Shown: positions 5,614 through 14,119 of the stretch, piece by piece
Layout of the letters: each line of letters opens with the position of its first letter
How positions within the stretch are numbered: position 1 is the stretch's first letter
Assembly: GCA_003164715.1 (NCBI GenBank)
Contig: PLTZ01000002.1
Location: forward strand, 1-35,477
DNA length: 35,477 nucleotides
Direction: 5' to 3'
Origin: Opitutaceae bacterium
Lineage (GTDB): Bacteria; Verrucomicrobiota; Verrucomicrobiia; Opitutales; Opitutaceae
Notes under the pieces: generated by a model
Told to the model about the DNA's origin: nothing
Database searches by the model: none
Seen by the model: only the letters and a program-made list of their open reading frames with translations
Program-made: the position numbers and the translations under genes

Positions 5614-5978
5614 GCCTTCGGGGGCGCGCCCTTGTAACGGAACCGTTACGATTTCGCCTTCACCCTAGGGCGCGCTCGCGCCGACGATGTGCGCACGCCC
5701 AGGTCCCGGGGATTGCCGTCCGTCCGCGCGCATCCATTCAAAAGAACTTCGGCTAATGGGCGGGACTGCGTCAGATTCAAGACTCTAATGCTGCACTCTC
5801 GGAGCCGAGCGCCAAAGTGCGCCCCGGGCCCCCGGGAATGGGACATAATTGCGCTCAATCCGCGTGACGGTCGCGCAACTTCAGAGGGGACCCCTCGTCT
5901 GGCCGAAAGGAACGGTTTACGCTTTGGGTTCGGGAACAATCGAGCGTTTCAATCCTCAAATAGACAGAAGAAACCGCA
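5614..5978. other. Intergenic region between trpE and the sigma factor gene
   Basis: No gene is seen. GGGCGCGCCC (5622-5631) follows the trpE stop and is followed by the palindrome described separately. A further odd palindrome, GAGGGG-A-CCCCTC, lies at about 5882-5894. The sigma gene promoter must lie here; CATAAT near 5843-5848 is a possible -10 box but has no convincing -35 partner. Confidence 0.4.
5634..5649. promoter_or_regulatory. 16-bp palindrome, operator-like
   Basis: GTAACGG-AA-CCGTTAC has perfect 7-bp arms. The 2-base centre is too short for a good RNA hairpin and no T-run follows, so a protein-binding site is more likely than a terminator. It lies 20 bp after trpE and well upstream of the sigma factor gene. 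The regulator is unknown. Confidence 0.35.
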
Positions 5979-7058
5979 ATGAACCTGAAATACAGGGCCG
6001 ACGGCCCAACCGCCGACGTGGACACCGAAGCGACAGGCAGGATGGCCGCCGCCCCGGAGCGGGCCGGCCCCTTCGACAGCCCGCCGTCGTTCCTGGAGAA
6101 GCCCGAGCCGGCCGAGGCCCCCGCGCTCCCGACGGACCGCAGCAACCTCCAGATCTACCTCCAGGAGATCGGCAAGACCCCGCTCCTGACGATCGACGAG
6201 GAGATCTCGCTCGCGAAGCGGATCCGCCGCGGGGACAAGTCCGCGCGCGACCACATGATCAAGGCGAACCTGCGCCTGGTCGTCAAAATCGCGATGGACT
6301 ACAAGGATTTCGGCCTGCCGCTGCTCGACCTCATCAGCGAGGGCAACATCGGTCTCGTGAAGGCCGTCGAGCGCTTCGACCCGCGCAAGGGCGGCAAGCT
6401 CTCGACCTACGCCGCCTGGTGGATCAAGCAGTCGATCAAGCGGGCCCTCGCCAACCAGTCGAAGACCATCCGCCTGCCCGTCCACCTGGTCGACAAGATC
6501 TCAAAGATGCGCAAGACGGCGATGGTGCTCTCCGAGCGCATGGGCCGCGAGCCCACGGACGAGGAGCTCGCGATGGAGCTGCAGATCCCCACCTCGAAGG
6601 TCGCGCACCTGAAGAGCGTGAGCGTGAGGCCGGCGTCGCTCGACGCGCCGGTCGGCGACGACGGCGACTCGGCCACGTTCGGCGAGATCGTCGGCGACGA
6701 CAGCGCGACCAGCCCCTACGACAACCTCCGCGACAAGAACCTGAACTCCGACCTGCATTCGATGGTCGACTCGCTCGACAAGCGCGAGGCCGAGATCATC
6801 CGCATGCGCTTCGGATTGGACGGCCGCGGCGAGCTGACGCTCGAGGAGGTGGGCCGCCGCTTCAACGTGACGCGCGAGCGCATCCGCCAGCTCGAGTACG
6901 CCGCGCTCGGCAAGATGCGCCGGGCCATGGCCAAGCACGAGGCCGTCCGCACGGCCGACGAGGTCGAGCAGGAGGACCGCCAGCGCCAGCGCATGACGGT
7001 CATCCGCGAGTTTATCGAGTCGAAGGCGAGGCGGGGCGGGCGTGCGTTGGAGAGCTGA
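5979..7058 (+). CDS. RpoD/SigA-like sigma-70 factor
   Basis: The 359-residue sigma factor directs RNA polymerase to promoters. It lacks region 1.1. Region 1.2 starts near residue 50 (NLQIYLQEIGKTPLL), region 2 follows (LRLVVKIAMDYKDFGLPLLD, then KLSTYAAWWIKQSIKRA), and regions 3 and 4 follow, with the region 4.2 helix-turn-helix LTLEEVGRRFNVTRERIRQLE near 290-310. A ~35-residue charged tail follows instead of the usual short RpoD end. Conservation of 2.3-2.4 fits a group 1 or 2 (primary or RpoS-like) factor; I cannot say which from sequence alone. It is monocistronic and converges on rpsA with only 15 bp between the stops. Confidence 0.9.
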   Translation: MNLKYRADGPTADVDTEATGRMAAAPERAGPFDSPPSFLEKPEPAEAPALPTDRSNLQIYLQEIGKTPLLTIDEEISLAKRIRRGDKSARDHMIKANLRLVVKIAMDYKDFGLPLLDLISEGNIGLVKAVERFDPRKGGKLSTYAAWWIKQSIKRALANQSKTIRLPVHLVDKISKMRKTAMVLSERMGREPTDEELAMELQIPTSKVAHLKSVSVRPASLDAPVGDDGDSATFGEIVGDDSATSPYDNLRDKNLNSDLHSMVDSLDKREAEIIRMRFGLDGRGELTLEEVGRRFNVTRERIRQLEYAALGKMRRAMAKHEAVRTADEVEQEDRQRQRMTVIREFIESKARRGGRALES

Positions 7059-7073
7059 GGCGACCCTTGGGGG

Positions 7074-8747
7074 CTATTCGCCCTTCTTGGAGGCCTCGTC
7101 GAGGATGTCGCCCAGGTTCATCATGTCGTTGCTCGCGCTGCGGTTCAGGGCCTCGTAGGAGGCCGTCTCCGCCGCCAGCTGGTCCGCGCTGTAGTTCGCG
7201 GCCTTGATCGACAGCCCGAGCCTGCGCTCCTCGCGGTCGATCTTGATGACGCGGGCGGTCACCTTCTGCTCGGGCTTGAGGACGTCCTTCACCTTGTCGA
7301 TCCGCTCCTCGCTGATCTGCGAGATGTGCACGAGCCCGTCGATGCCGTCCTTCAACTCCACGAACGCGCCGAATGAGGTCACCTTCGTGACCGTTCCCTC
7401 GACCACGTCGCCAATCTTGAAGAAGCTGTCGATGTCCGACCACGGGTCGGTGGCGAGCTGCTTCATGCCGAGGCTGATGCGCTGCTGCTGGGGATCGATG
7501 TCGAGCACGATGGCGTCGACCTCGTCGCCCTTCTTGAGGACCTCGGAGGGATGGTTGACCTTGCGCGTCCAGCTCATGTCCGAGACGTGGACCATGCCGT
7601 CGATGCCCTCCTCGAGCTCGATGAAGGCCCCGTAGGTGGTCATGTTGCGGACCTTGCCGCGGACGCGGGCGCCGATCGGGTAATTGTGGCGGACCATGTC
7701 CCACGGGTTGGGCTCGAGCTGGCGCAGGCCGAGCGAGATCTTCTGCTCCTCCTTCTGGATGCCGAGGACGACGGCGTCGAGCTCCTGGCCGACCTTGAGC
7801 AGCTCGGAGGGCTTCGTGATGCGCTTGGTCCAGGACATCTCCGTGATGTGGACCAGGCCCTCGACCCCCGGCTCGATCTCGACGAACGCGCCGTACGGGA
7901 CGAGGTTCACGACCTTACCGCGAACCTTGGCTCCGACCGGGAACTTGCGGTCGATCTCGTCCCAGGGGTTCTTGGTCGTCTGCTTCAAGCCGAGCGACAC
8001 GCGCTCCTTCTCCCGGTTGACCTCGATGATCATGACCTCGATCTCCTCGCCCTGCTTGAGCATCTCGCTCGGGTGGGAGATCCGGCCCCAGCTCATGTCG
8101 GTGATGTGGAGGAGCCCGTCCATGCCGTCCAGGTCGATGAACGCGCCGAAATCCGTGATGTTCTTGACGACGCCCTTGCGGAACTGGCCGGGCTGGATGG
8201 AGTCGAGGAGGGCGCGGCGTTTCTCCGTGCGCTGCTGCTCGATCAGCTCGCGCCTTGAGAGGACGATGTTTTTCCTCTCGAGGTTGATCTTGAGGACCTT
8301 GAAGTCGTAGGTCTGCCCGACGTACTGGTCCAGGTTCTTCGGGGGCTGCACGTCGATGTGCGACGCCGGCATGAACGCGTCCACGCCGATCGAGATGATG
8401 AGCCCGCCCTTCACCTTGGCCTTCACGCGGCCGGTGGCCACGGAGCCCTCGGGGAACCGCGTGAGGATGTTGTCCCAGTTCTTCTTCTGCTCGGCCTTGT
8501 CGAAGGACAGGATCGGGCTTCCGTCCCGGTCCTCGAGCTTCTCGACCAGGACCTCGATCGTCGAGCCGATCTGCAGGTCCCCGATGTCGATGAACTCGTT
8601 GGCGGGTATGACGCCCTCGGACTTGCCGCCGATGTCGACAACGACCTCGTTCTGGCGGACTTCCGTGATTGTGCCGGGGACGATAGCGCCCTCCTTGAGC
8701 TTATCGAAGGAGGATTGAGCGAGCAGCTCTTGCATTAATGAACTCAT
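7074..8747 (-). CDS. rpsA: 30S ribosomal protein S1
   Basis: The 557-residue protein binds mRNA on the small ribosomal subunit and helps start translation. Six S1 (OB-fold) repeats run from about residue 18 to 520; the last four are the most alike, each with a GAF(I/V)(D/E)L-type core and a GLVHI or GLLHI end. The full six-repeat form is present. The start was set at ATG 8747 (MSSLMQELL), because the frame upstream to 8858 encodes low-quality sequence. There is no Shine-Dalgarno sequence before 8747 or before the second ATG at 8735, which is common for rpsA. A ~296-bp leader precedes it. Confidence 0.95.
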   Translation of the reverse strand: MSSLMQELLAQSSFDKLKEGAIVPGTITEVRQNEVVVDIGGKSEGVIPANEFIDIGDLQIGSTIEVLVEKLEDRDGSPILSFDKAEQKKNWDNILTRFPEGSVATGRVKAKVKGGLIISIGVDAFMPASHIDVQPPKNLDQYVGQTYDFKVLKINLERKNIVLSRRELIEQQRTEKRRALLDSIQPGQFRKGVVKNITDFGAFIDLDGMDGLLHITDMSWGRISHPSEMLKQGEEIEVMIIEVNREKERVSLGLKQTTKNPWDEIDRKFPVGAKVRGKVVNLVPYGAFVEIEPGVEGLVHITEMSWTKRITKPSELLKVGQELDAVVLGIQKEEQKISLGLRQLEPNPWDMVRHNYPIGARVRGKVRNMTTYGAFIELEEGIDGMVHVSDMSWTRKVNHPSEVLKKGDEVDAIVLDIDPQQQRISLGMKQLATDPWSDIDSFFKIGDVVEGTVTKVTSFGAFVELKDGIDGLVHISQISEERIDKVKDVLKPEQKVTARVIKIDREERRLGLSIKAANYSADQLAAETASYEALNRSASNDMMNLGDILDEASKKGE

Positions 8748-9043
8748 GGGCTGGGAACGGATGGTCGGCGCGCCTGCTCCGGAGCACCCCGGCCACCACG
8801 GCAGGCCTTTTGGGCCTCGGGTTGATGGTTGAACTTTTTTCAGGCCCTGCGGGAGCATCGCGGCGGCGCAGGTCTGACCGATAGTGAATGCCGCGAAGGT
8901 TCAGAAAACCATCCGCCACGCCGGCCGGGCAAGCACAAACTCGGCTTCGGGGCCGCGCGCTTCGGGCCCCCGGGGGGCCGGCCCGCCCTGAGGGGAGGCC
9001 GCACAAGGACGCAACCTAGAGCATGATAACGACTAATAAAATC
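8748..9043. other. rpsA upstream region with GC-rich hairpins
   Basis: No gene is seen. On the rpsA sense strand AGGCC-CAAAA-GGCCT forms a hairpin (about 8802-8817). An almost perfect GC palindrome, GGCCCCC/GGGGGCC, lies at about 8965-8979. No T-run follows either one, so they look more like leader structures than terminators. TATCAT on the minus strand near 9020 could be a -10 box, but no good -35 is present. Confidence 0.4.
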
Positions 9044-9511
9044 CTAATGCTTCTCGGGCGCGTTGAGGGCGTTCTGCACGTCCCTGAAGAAAACACTGTA
9101 GAGGGGGGTGTCGCGCAGGGGCGTCTCTGTCGCCATGCCCGGCTGCTTGGACGAATCGGCCTCGATCGTCTCGATCAGCGAAACCTGCACCTCCGTGCCC
9201 GCCTCGCCCGCAGGCGTCAGGTGCACCTTCATGAGGATCTGGCGGGAGCTGTTGGGCTCGTCGCCGCTCGCCACGCCGCTCATCGCCTCGAGTACCCCGG
9301 TGGCCGGACCGCCCCTTACAAACGTGAAACTCATCTGGCCCACGGCGGCCTTGACCGCGTCGTACGCCGCCCTCTGGTCGGCCTGGAAGACCTGCGAGCG
9401 CGGCGCCTCCCGCGGCCCGAGCGCGGAGCGCACCTCGTCCTGGAGGTCGGAGTTGCACCCCCCAAGGAGCACGGCCGCCAGACACACTGCCAATAGCTTT
9501 GGGTTCTTCAT
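9044..9511 (-). CDS. Small predicted lipoprotein of unknown function
   Basis: The 155-residue protein has a lipoprotein signal peptide: basic start (MKNPK), hydrophobic core and lipobox LLGGC with the lipidated cysteine at 19. It should be anchored in a membrane facing the periplasm. The rest is a compact soluble domain containing QRAAYDAVKAAVGQMSFTF and GTEVQVSLIETIEAD, with no motif I recognise. Its ATG overlaps the stop of the agmatine deiminase gene (ATGA), so translation is coupled. A role in polyamine metabolism cannot be claimed from position alone. Confidence 0.8.
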   Translation of the reverse strand: MKNPKLLAVCLAAVLLGGCNSDLQDEVRSALGPREAPRSQVFQADQRAAYDAVKAAVGQMSFTFVRGGPATGVLEAMSGVASGDEPNSSRQILMKVHLTPAGEAGTEVQVSLIETIEADSSKQPGMATETPLRDTPLYSVFFRDVQNALNAPEKH

Positions 9512-10563
9512 GGGTTGGACGCCGGCTGCTGCTGCGAGATGCAATGGAGAGTGCCAAGGCCCCAGACTAGTTCCAAGCAATCTATGGGAATCACCTCGCG
9601 GCCGGGAAAGCACGAGGAAAGAACCTCGGCCGCCTCGCGGTCGCGCTTGGGCTGGCGGAAGGCGGCCATGAGCACGGCCCCATTGATGATGAGGAAGTTC
9701 GCATAGCTGGCCGGCAGGACCTGCCCGTTGCGCCGGCAGAGCGCCGGCGTCGGCAGCTTGACGAGGTCGAGCCTTCGGCCCGAGGCCGTCCGCGTGGAGC
9801 GCAGACGCTCGAGGTTCTCCCCGAGCGCGCGGTAGTTCGGGCTGCGCCGGTCGCGCTCGACTGAGGTGAGGACCCCCGATTCGCCGAAGAACCGCGTCAG
9901 GTCGTCGACGTGGCCGTCCGTGTCGTCCCCCGCGATGCCTTCCCCGAGCCAGATGACCTCGTAGACGCCGAGGAAGCGCATCAGGCGGCGCTCGATCTGC
10001 GCCCGGGTGAGCCTCGGGTTGCGGTTCGGGTTCAGCAGGCACGCCTCGGTCGTCAGGAGGAGCCCGCTGCCATTCACGTCGATCGATCCCCCCTCAAGGA
10101 CCATCCCGGTTTTGAAGCGGCGCAGCGAAAGGGCGCGGGCGACCCGCCCGGGTATCCGGTTGTCCCGGTCGAAGGGGGGGTGCTTGCCCCCCCACGAGTT
10201 GAACTCCCAGTCCGTCACCGCCACCTCGCCGGTCCGGTCGTTGCGCACGAAGATGGGGCCGTTGTCCCTGCACCAGGCGTCGTTGGTCGGATGGTCGAAG
10301 AACTCGACGTTTCCCATGTCGGCGCCCGCCGCCTCGATCATCGAGCGGGCGCGCGCCTCGAGGGCGCCAGAGACGTTCAGGCGAACCTTCTCCCGCTCGC
10401 TGACGCGCGCCGCCACCTCGGCGAACACGCCCGGGATCGGCCTGAAGTTCCCGGGCCACGTCCTGCGCCTGTGGGGCCAGGACAGCCACACGGCCTCCTG
10501 CCTCTCCCACTCCGCCGGCATCCTGAAGCCAAGCGCGGCCGGCGTCTTTGGGGCAACGGGCAT
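9508..10563 (-). CDS. aguA: Agmatine deiminase
   Basis: The 351-residue enzyme hydrolyses agmatine to N-carbamoylputrescine and ammonia in the cytoplasm. It is a full-length member of the peptidylarginine-deiminase-like family. The catalytic motifs are visible: NDAWCRDNGP near 94-103, GDDTDGHVDD with H218, and GLGTLHC with the nucleophile C341 followed by ISQQQP. The next enzyme of the pathway, aguB, is immediately upstream in the same operon. The stop overlaps the start of the lipoprotein gene by ATGA. Confidence 0.94.
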   Translation of the reverse strand: MPVAPKTPAALGFRMPAEWERQEAVWLSWPHRRRTWPGNFRPIPGVFAEVAARVSEREKVRLNVSGALEARARSMIEAAGADMGNVEFFDHPTNDAWCRDNGPIFVRNDRTGEVAVTDWEFNSWGGKHPPFDRDNRIPGRVARALSLRRFKTGMVLEGGSIDVNGSGLLLTTEACLLNPNRNPRLTRAQIERRLMRFLGVYEVIWLGEGIAGDDTDGHVDDLTRFFGESGVLTSVERDRRSPNYRALGENLERLRSTRTASGRRLDLVKLPTPALCRRNGQVLPASYANFLIINGAVLMAAFRQPKRDREAAEVLSSCFPGREVIPIDCLELVWGLGTLHCISQQQPASNP

Positions 10564-10571
10564 GGCGGGCG

Positions 10572-11450
10572 TCAGTCGCGGAATCGCTTCGCAAGGTCGC
10601 CGTACGCGTCAATCCTGCGGTCGCGCAGGAAGGGCCAGTGGGTGCGGGTCGCGTCCACCTCCGCAAGGTCCACCGGGACAATGAGGACCTCCTCCTGCGA
10701 CGCCGAGGCCCTCCCGAGCACCTGGCCGCCCGTGCCCGAGACAAAGCTCTGGCCCCAGAACTCGATTCCCGCGCCGCCGGCCACTTTCTCGTGCCCGACC
10801 CGGTTGCACGCCGCGACGAAGCACCCGTTCGCGATGCTGTGCGCGCGCTGCGCGGTCTCCCACGCGCCGTGCTGGCGCGCCCCGAGCCGCCTCTTCTCGC
10901 CGGGATGCCAGCCGATCGCGGTCGGATAGAGGAGGATCTCGGCGCCCTGGAGCGCGGTCAGCCGGGCCGCCTCCGGGTACCACTGGTCCCAGCAGATGAG
11001 CACCCCGATCGTTCCAAACCGGGTCTTCCACGCCCGGAAGCCCGTGTCGCCCGGGGTGAAGTAGAACTTCTCGTAGTAGAGCGGATCGTCCGGGATGTGC
11101 ATCTTCCTGTAGATGCCGAGGATCGAGCCGTCGGCGTCGATGACGACCGCGGTGTTGTGGTAGAGGCCGCTCGCGCGCCGCTCGAAGAGGGAGGCGATCA
11201 CCACCACGCCCCGCTTCTTGGCCAGCCGCTGGAAGGCCTCCGTGCCGGGGCCGGGGATCCTCTGCGCCAGCCGGAAGTTCCCGTAGTCCTCGCTCTGGCA
11301 GAAATACCGCGAGCGGAAGAGCTCCTGGGTGCAGATGATGTTCGCGCCCTGGCGGGCGGCCTTCTCCGCCATCGCCAGCGCCTTCCTCTGGTTGGCCGCC
11401 GGATCGGCCGAACACGCGTGCTGGAGCAGTCCGATCGCGACCTTCGCCAT
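10572..11450 (-). CDS. aguB: N-carbamoylputrescine amidohydrolase
   Basis: The 292-residue nitrilase-superfamily enzyme converts N-carbamoylputrescine to putrescine, CO2 and ammonia, completing the agmatine route to polyamines. The Glu-Lys-Cys triad is present: E43 (TQELFRSRYF), K116 (RKMHIPDD) and C153 (LICWDQWYPE). The residues around the cysteine and the YYEKFYFTPGD segment are typical of AguB rather than of other nitrilases. It starts one base after the hisG stop (TAG-G-ATG) and is followed 8 bp later by aguA. Confidence 0.94.
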   Translation of the reverse strand: MAKVAIGLLQHACSADPAANQRKALAMAEKAARQGANIICTQELFRSRYFCQSEDYGNFRLAQRIPGPGTEAFQRLAKKRGVVVIASLFERRASGLYHNTAVVIDADGSILGIYRKMHIPDDPLYYEKFYFTPGDTGFRAWKTRFGTIGVLICWDQWYPEAARLTALQGAEILLYPTAIGWHPGEKRRLGARQHGAWETAQRAHSIANGCFVAACNRVGHEKVAGGAGIEFWGQSFVSGTGGQVLGRASASQEEVLIVPVDLAEVDATRTHWPFLRDRRIDAYGDLAKRFRD

Positions 11451-11451
11451 C

Positions 11452-12336
11452 CTAATAGACGACTTTGTTGAGCGGGTACTCCACGATGCCCTCGGCGCCG
11501 AGCCTCTTGAGCTGCGGCAGGATCTCGCGCACGACGCTCTCGTCGATGATCGTCTCCAGGGCCACCCAGTCCGGGTCGTTGAGCGGGGAGATCGTCGGGT
11601 CCCTGAGGGACGGCACGGCCTTGATGATGGTGGCGAGCGCCTTGCGGGGGGCGTTCATCTTGAGGCCCACCTTCGACTCGGCCTCGAGGGCGCCGCGCAC
11701 AAGAAGCGCGATCGTCTCGATCTTCCTGCGCTTCACGGGATCGGCCCACGCCTTCTTGTTGGCGATGAGCTTGGTGTTGGTCTCCAGGAGCGTGTCCACG
11801 ATGCGCAGCTTGTTCGCGCGCAGCGACGACCCGGTCTCCGTGATGTCGACGATCGCGTCCACGAGGTCGGGGACCTTCATCTCGGTCGCCCCCCACGAGA
11901 ACTCGACTTCCACCTTGATCTTGCGCGACGCGAAGTAGCGCTTGACGGTCTGGACGAGCTCGGTGGCGACCCGCTTGCCGGCCAGGTCGGCCGGCGCCTT
12001 CACCGGCGAGTCCTCGGCCACGCAGAGCACCCAGCGCGACTTGGCGGCCGACGCCTTGCTGTAGATCAGGTCGCAGACCTCCACGACGTCGGACTCGTTC
12101 TCCTTGATCCAGTCAAGGCCCGTGAGCCCGCAGTCGAAGAACCCGTGCTCCACGTAGCGGCTCACCTCCTGGGCGCGCACGAAGCGGGCGTCGAGCTCCG
12201 GGTCGTCGATCGCGGGCCGGTAGGACCGCGAGTTGCTAGTGATCTTCCATCCCGCCTTTGCGAACAGGTTTCGGGTGGACTCCTCCAGGCTGCCCTTGGG
12301 CAGCCCGAGCATCAGGATTGGCTTATTGTCCGGCAC
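11452..12336 (-). CDS. hisG: ATP phosphoribosyltransferase, long form
   Basis: The 294-residue enzyme joins ATP and PRPP, the first and feedback-controlled step of histidine synthesis. The catalytic domain starts with [13 protein letters not shown] and contains [16 protein letters not shown] near the PRPP-binding loop. The C-terminal ACT-like regulatory domain (about residues 215-294, ending [15 protein letters not shown]) identifies the long form, which works without HisZ. GTG 12336 was chosen; ATG 12312 would cut into the first strand, and the open frame further upstream does not resemble the family. It is the first gene of a four-gene operon with aguB and aguA, which is an unusual partnership. 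Confidence 0.92.
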   Translation of the reverse strand: MPDNKPILMLGLPKGSLEESTRNLFAKAGWKITSNSRSYRPAIDDPELDARFVRAQEVSRYVEHGFFDCGLTGLDWIKENESDVVEVCDLIYSKASAAKSRWVLCVAEDSPVKAPADLAGKRVATELVQTVKRYFASRKIKVEVEFSWGATEMKVPDLVDAIVDITETGSSLRANKLRIVDTLLETNTKLIANKKAWADPVKRRKIETIALLVRGALEAESKVGLKMNAPRKALATIIKAVPSLRDPTISPLNDPDWVALETIIDESVVREILPQLKRLGAEGIVEYPLNKVVY

Positions 12337-12399
12337 AAGGACCCAGAGTCGCCTGTCGACGTTGCCGTTCAAGCAAAATGCTCCGGGGGCTTGCTCGGG

Positions 12400-12427
12400 T
12401 TGACATCGCTCCGAGTGGCTGTAAAAG
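12400..12427 (+). promoter_or_regulatory. Promoter of the response regulator gene
   Basis: A perfect -35 box, TTGACA (12400-12405), is followed after 16 bases by TAAAAG (12422-12427), a 4/6 match to the -10 consensus. Transcription would start only about 10 bases before the ATG at 12444, giving a very short leader, which fits the lack of a clear ribosome binding site. Confidence 0.55.
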
Positions 12428-12443
12428 CCTTCAGAGACCGCCC

Positions 12444-13223
12444 ATGCCAGACCCACAGCCGACGCGGCAGAACCCCAAGCCCCTCATCGTGGTCGTCGAG
12501 GACGAGCCCGAGCTGGCGCAGCTCATCGCCCGGCACCTTGAGAAGGGGGGCATGCGGGTCCAGGTGTGCAACCGCGCCGCCCATGCGTTCAAGTTCCTGC
12601 AGCACAACTTCGCCAATCTCGTCCTCCTGGACCTCGTCCTGCCCGACCAGGGGGGGTTCGAGCTGTACGAGGACCTGAAGGCGGCCGACATCAACGTGCC
12701 CGTCATCTTCCTGACGGCCAACCTCGAGGAGAACAGCAAGGTCCACGGCCTCGAGCAGGGCGGAGACGACTACATCACCAAGCCGTTCAGCTACCCCGAG
12801 CTGACGGCGCGCATCAAGGCGGTGCTGCGCCGCGCCGACTACAAGGAGGACCTGAACCTGACGAAGAACGTCAGGGTGAACACCGAGCCGTTCGACTTCT
12901 GCGGCGCGCACGTCACCCCGGTGCGCCTGGAGGTCACGTTCCCCGGTGGCGAGACGATCTCCGTCGGCCGCAAGGAGCTCGGGATCCTCTCCTACTTGAA
13001 CGACCACCAGGGCGAGGTGATCACGCGCAAGGCGCTGATCCACGCGGTGTGGGGCCAGCACGCCGACGTCAAGAGCCGCTCCCTCGACCAGTACGTCGTG
13101 AAGGTGCGCGAAATCTTCAAGTCGAAGGGCCTGGACCTCGCGGACTTCCGGACGGTCCACGGCATCGGCTACATCTTCGACCCGAAGAAGGTCTCGGACA
13201 GGGGCGTCAGGACGGCGCCCTAG
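12444..13223 (+). CDS. OmpR/PhoB-type response regulator, orphan
   Basis: The 259-residue protein has a receiver domain (about 13-128) with the acidic pair E19-D20, phospho-acceptor D63 ([10 protein letters not shown]), T91 and K113 (YITKPF), all intact. It ends in a winged-helix DNA-binding domain (about 150-255; [15 protein letters not shown], then [10 protein letters not shown]). It should bind DNA when phosphorylated by a sensor kinase, but no kinase gene is in this window. It is transcribed away from hisG. Its stop codon shares CTAG with the stop of the opposing exonuclease gene. The targets are unknown. Confidence 0.9.
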   Translation: MPDPQPTRQNPKPLIVVVEDEPELAQLIARHLEKGGMRVQVCNRAAHAFKFLQHNFANLVLLDLVLPDQGGFELYEDLKAADINVPVIFLTANLEENSKVHGLEQGGDDYITKPFSYPELTARIKAVLRRADYKEDLNLTKNVRVNTEPFDFCGAHVTPVRLEVTFPGGETISVGRKELGILSYLNDHQGEVITRKALIHAVWGQHADVKSRSLDQYVVKVREIFKSKGLDLADFRTVHGIGYIFDPKKVSDRGVRTAP

Positions 13224-14101
13224 AAGAGCTCCGGCTGCCCGTAGCGCTGCCTCGCCTCCGCGAGCGCGGAGCGCATCTCCATCCGCTCGAGGATCCCGTA
13301 GAGCTCGGCCGGCCTCGGCTGCGGATGCGCCTCCGGCAGGGGCGGCAGCGACAGGTTGAGCGTCGTCACCTTGAGGTTCCGGCGCAGGAGTTCGGCGGAG
13401 GAGGCCACCACCGCGCGGAACCGCTCGGGGGCGACCCGCTCCGCCGCCGCGATGACGCCCTCCAGGCTGCCGAATTCGGCGAGCCACTTCGCGGCCGTCT
13501 TCGGCCCCACCCCTGCGAGGCCCGGGATATTGTCGGAGCTGTCGCCCACGAGCGCCAGGTAGTCGGCGATCTTCGAGGGGGGCACCCCGAACTTCTCCAT
13601 GACGCCCGCCTCGTCCATCAGCCGCCAGCCCAGCTTGGGGTTGGCCGACGGCGGCGGCAGCAGGATGCGGATCCGCTCGCCGACGATCTGGGCGAAGTCC
13701 TTGTCCGAGCTGACGACAAGCACCTGGTCGCCCTTGCCCGCGAGCGCCCACGCGTGCGACGCGAGCAGGTCGTCGCTCTCGACGCCGTCCTGCTCGATGC
13801 CGCCGAGGCCCATCGCCCGGGTCAGCTCCTTGATGACGGGGATCTGCTTGGAGAGGGCCTCGGGCATCTCCTCGCGCTGCGCCTTGTATTCGGGAAGCAG
13901 CGCCAAGCGGTCCATCGCGCCCCCGAGGTCAAAGAAGACGAGCGCGCCGTCGGGCTTCTCCTGGTCGGTGAGCCTCCAGAGCGACTTCACCCAGCCGTGG
14001 AGGGCGTTCGTCGGGAAGCCGTCGGCCCGGGCGAGCTCGGGGATGGCGAAGAAGCAGCGGTATGCCAGGTTGAACCCGTCGACCAGGAGCCTTTTTGCCA
14101 T
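13220..14101 (-). CDS. Stand-alone 5'-3' exonuclease (Pol I N-domain type)
   Basis: The 293-residue protein matches the 5' nuclease domain of DNA polymerase I without any polymerase part, so it is a flap/RNase-H-like nuclease that could remove RNA primers. Visible are LLVDGFNLAYRCF at the start, the acidic metal-binding stretches GVESDDLLAS, VSSDKDFAQ and LVGDSSDNIPG, and the helix-hairpin-helix GVGPKTAAKWL. ATG 14101 (MAKRLLVDG) is preferred over the TTG at 14116. It follows smc with an 18-bp gap and is probably co-transcribed with it. Confidence 0.9.
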   Translation of the reverse strand: MAKRLLVDGFNLAYRCFFAIPELARADGFPTNALHGWVKSLWRLTDQEKPDGALVFFDLGGAMDRLALLPEYKAQREEMPEALSKQIPVIKELTRAMGLGGIEQDGVESDDLLASHAWALAGKGDQVLVVSSDKDFAQIVGERIRILLPPPSANPKLGWRLMDEAGVMEKFGVPPSKIADYLALVGDSSDNIPGLAGVGPKTAAKWLAEFGSLEGVIAAAERVAPERFRAVVASSAELLRRNLKVTTLNLSLPPLPEAHPQPRPAELYGILERMEMRSALAEARQRYGQPELF

Positions 14102-14119
14102 GGCGGTGTCCCCCAAGGG

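Noticed and set aside
5622-5655. Intrinsic terminator after trpE
   Set aside because: The palindromes lack a following T-run, and the second has a 2-base centre.
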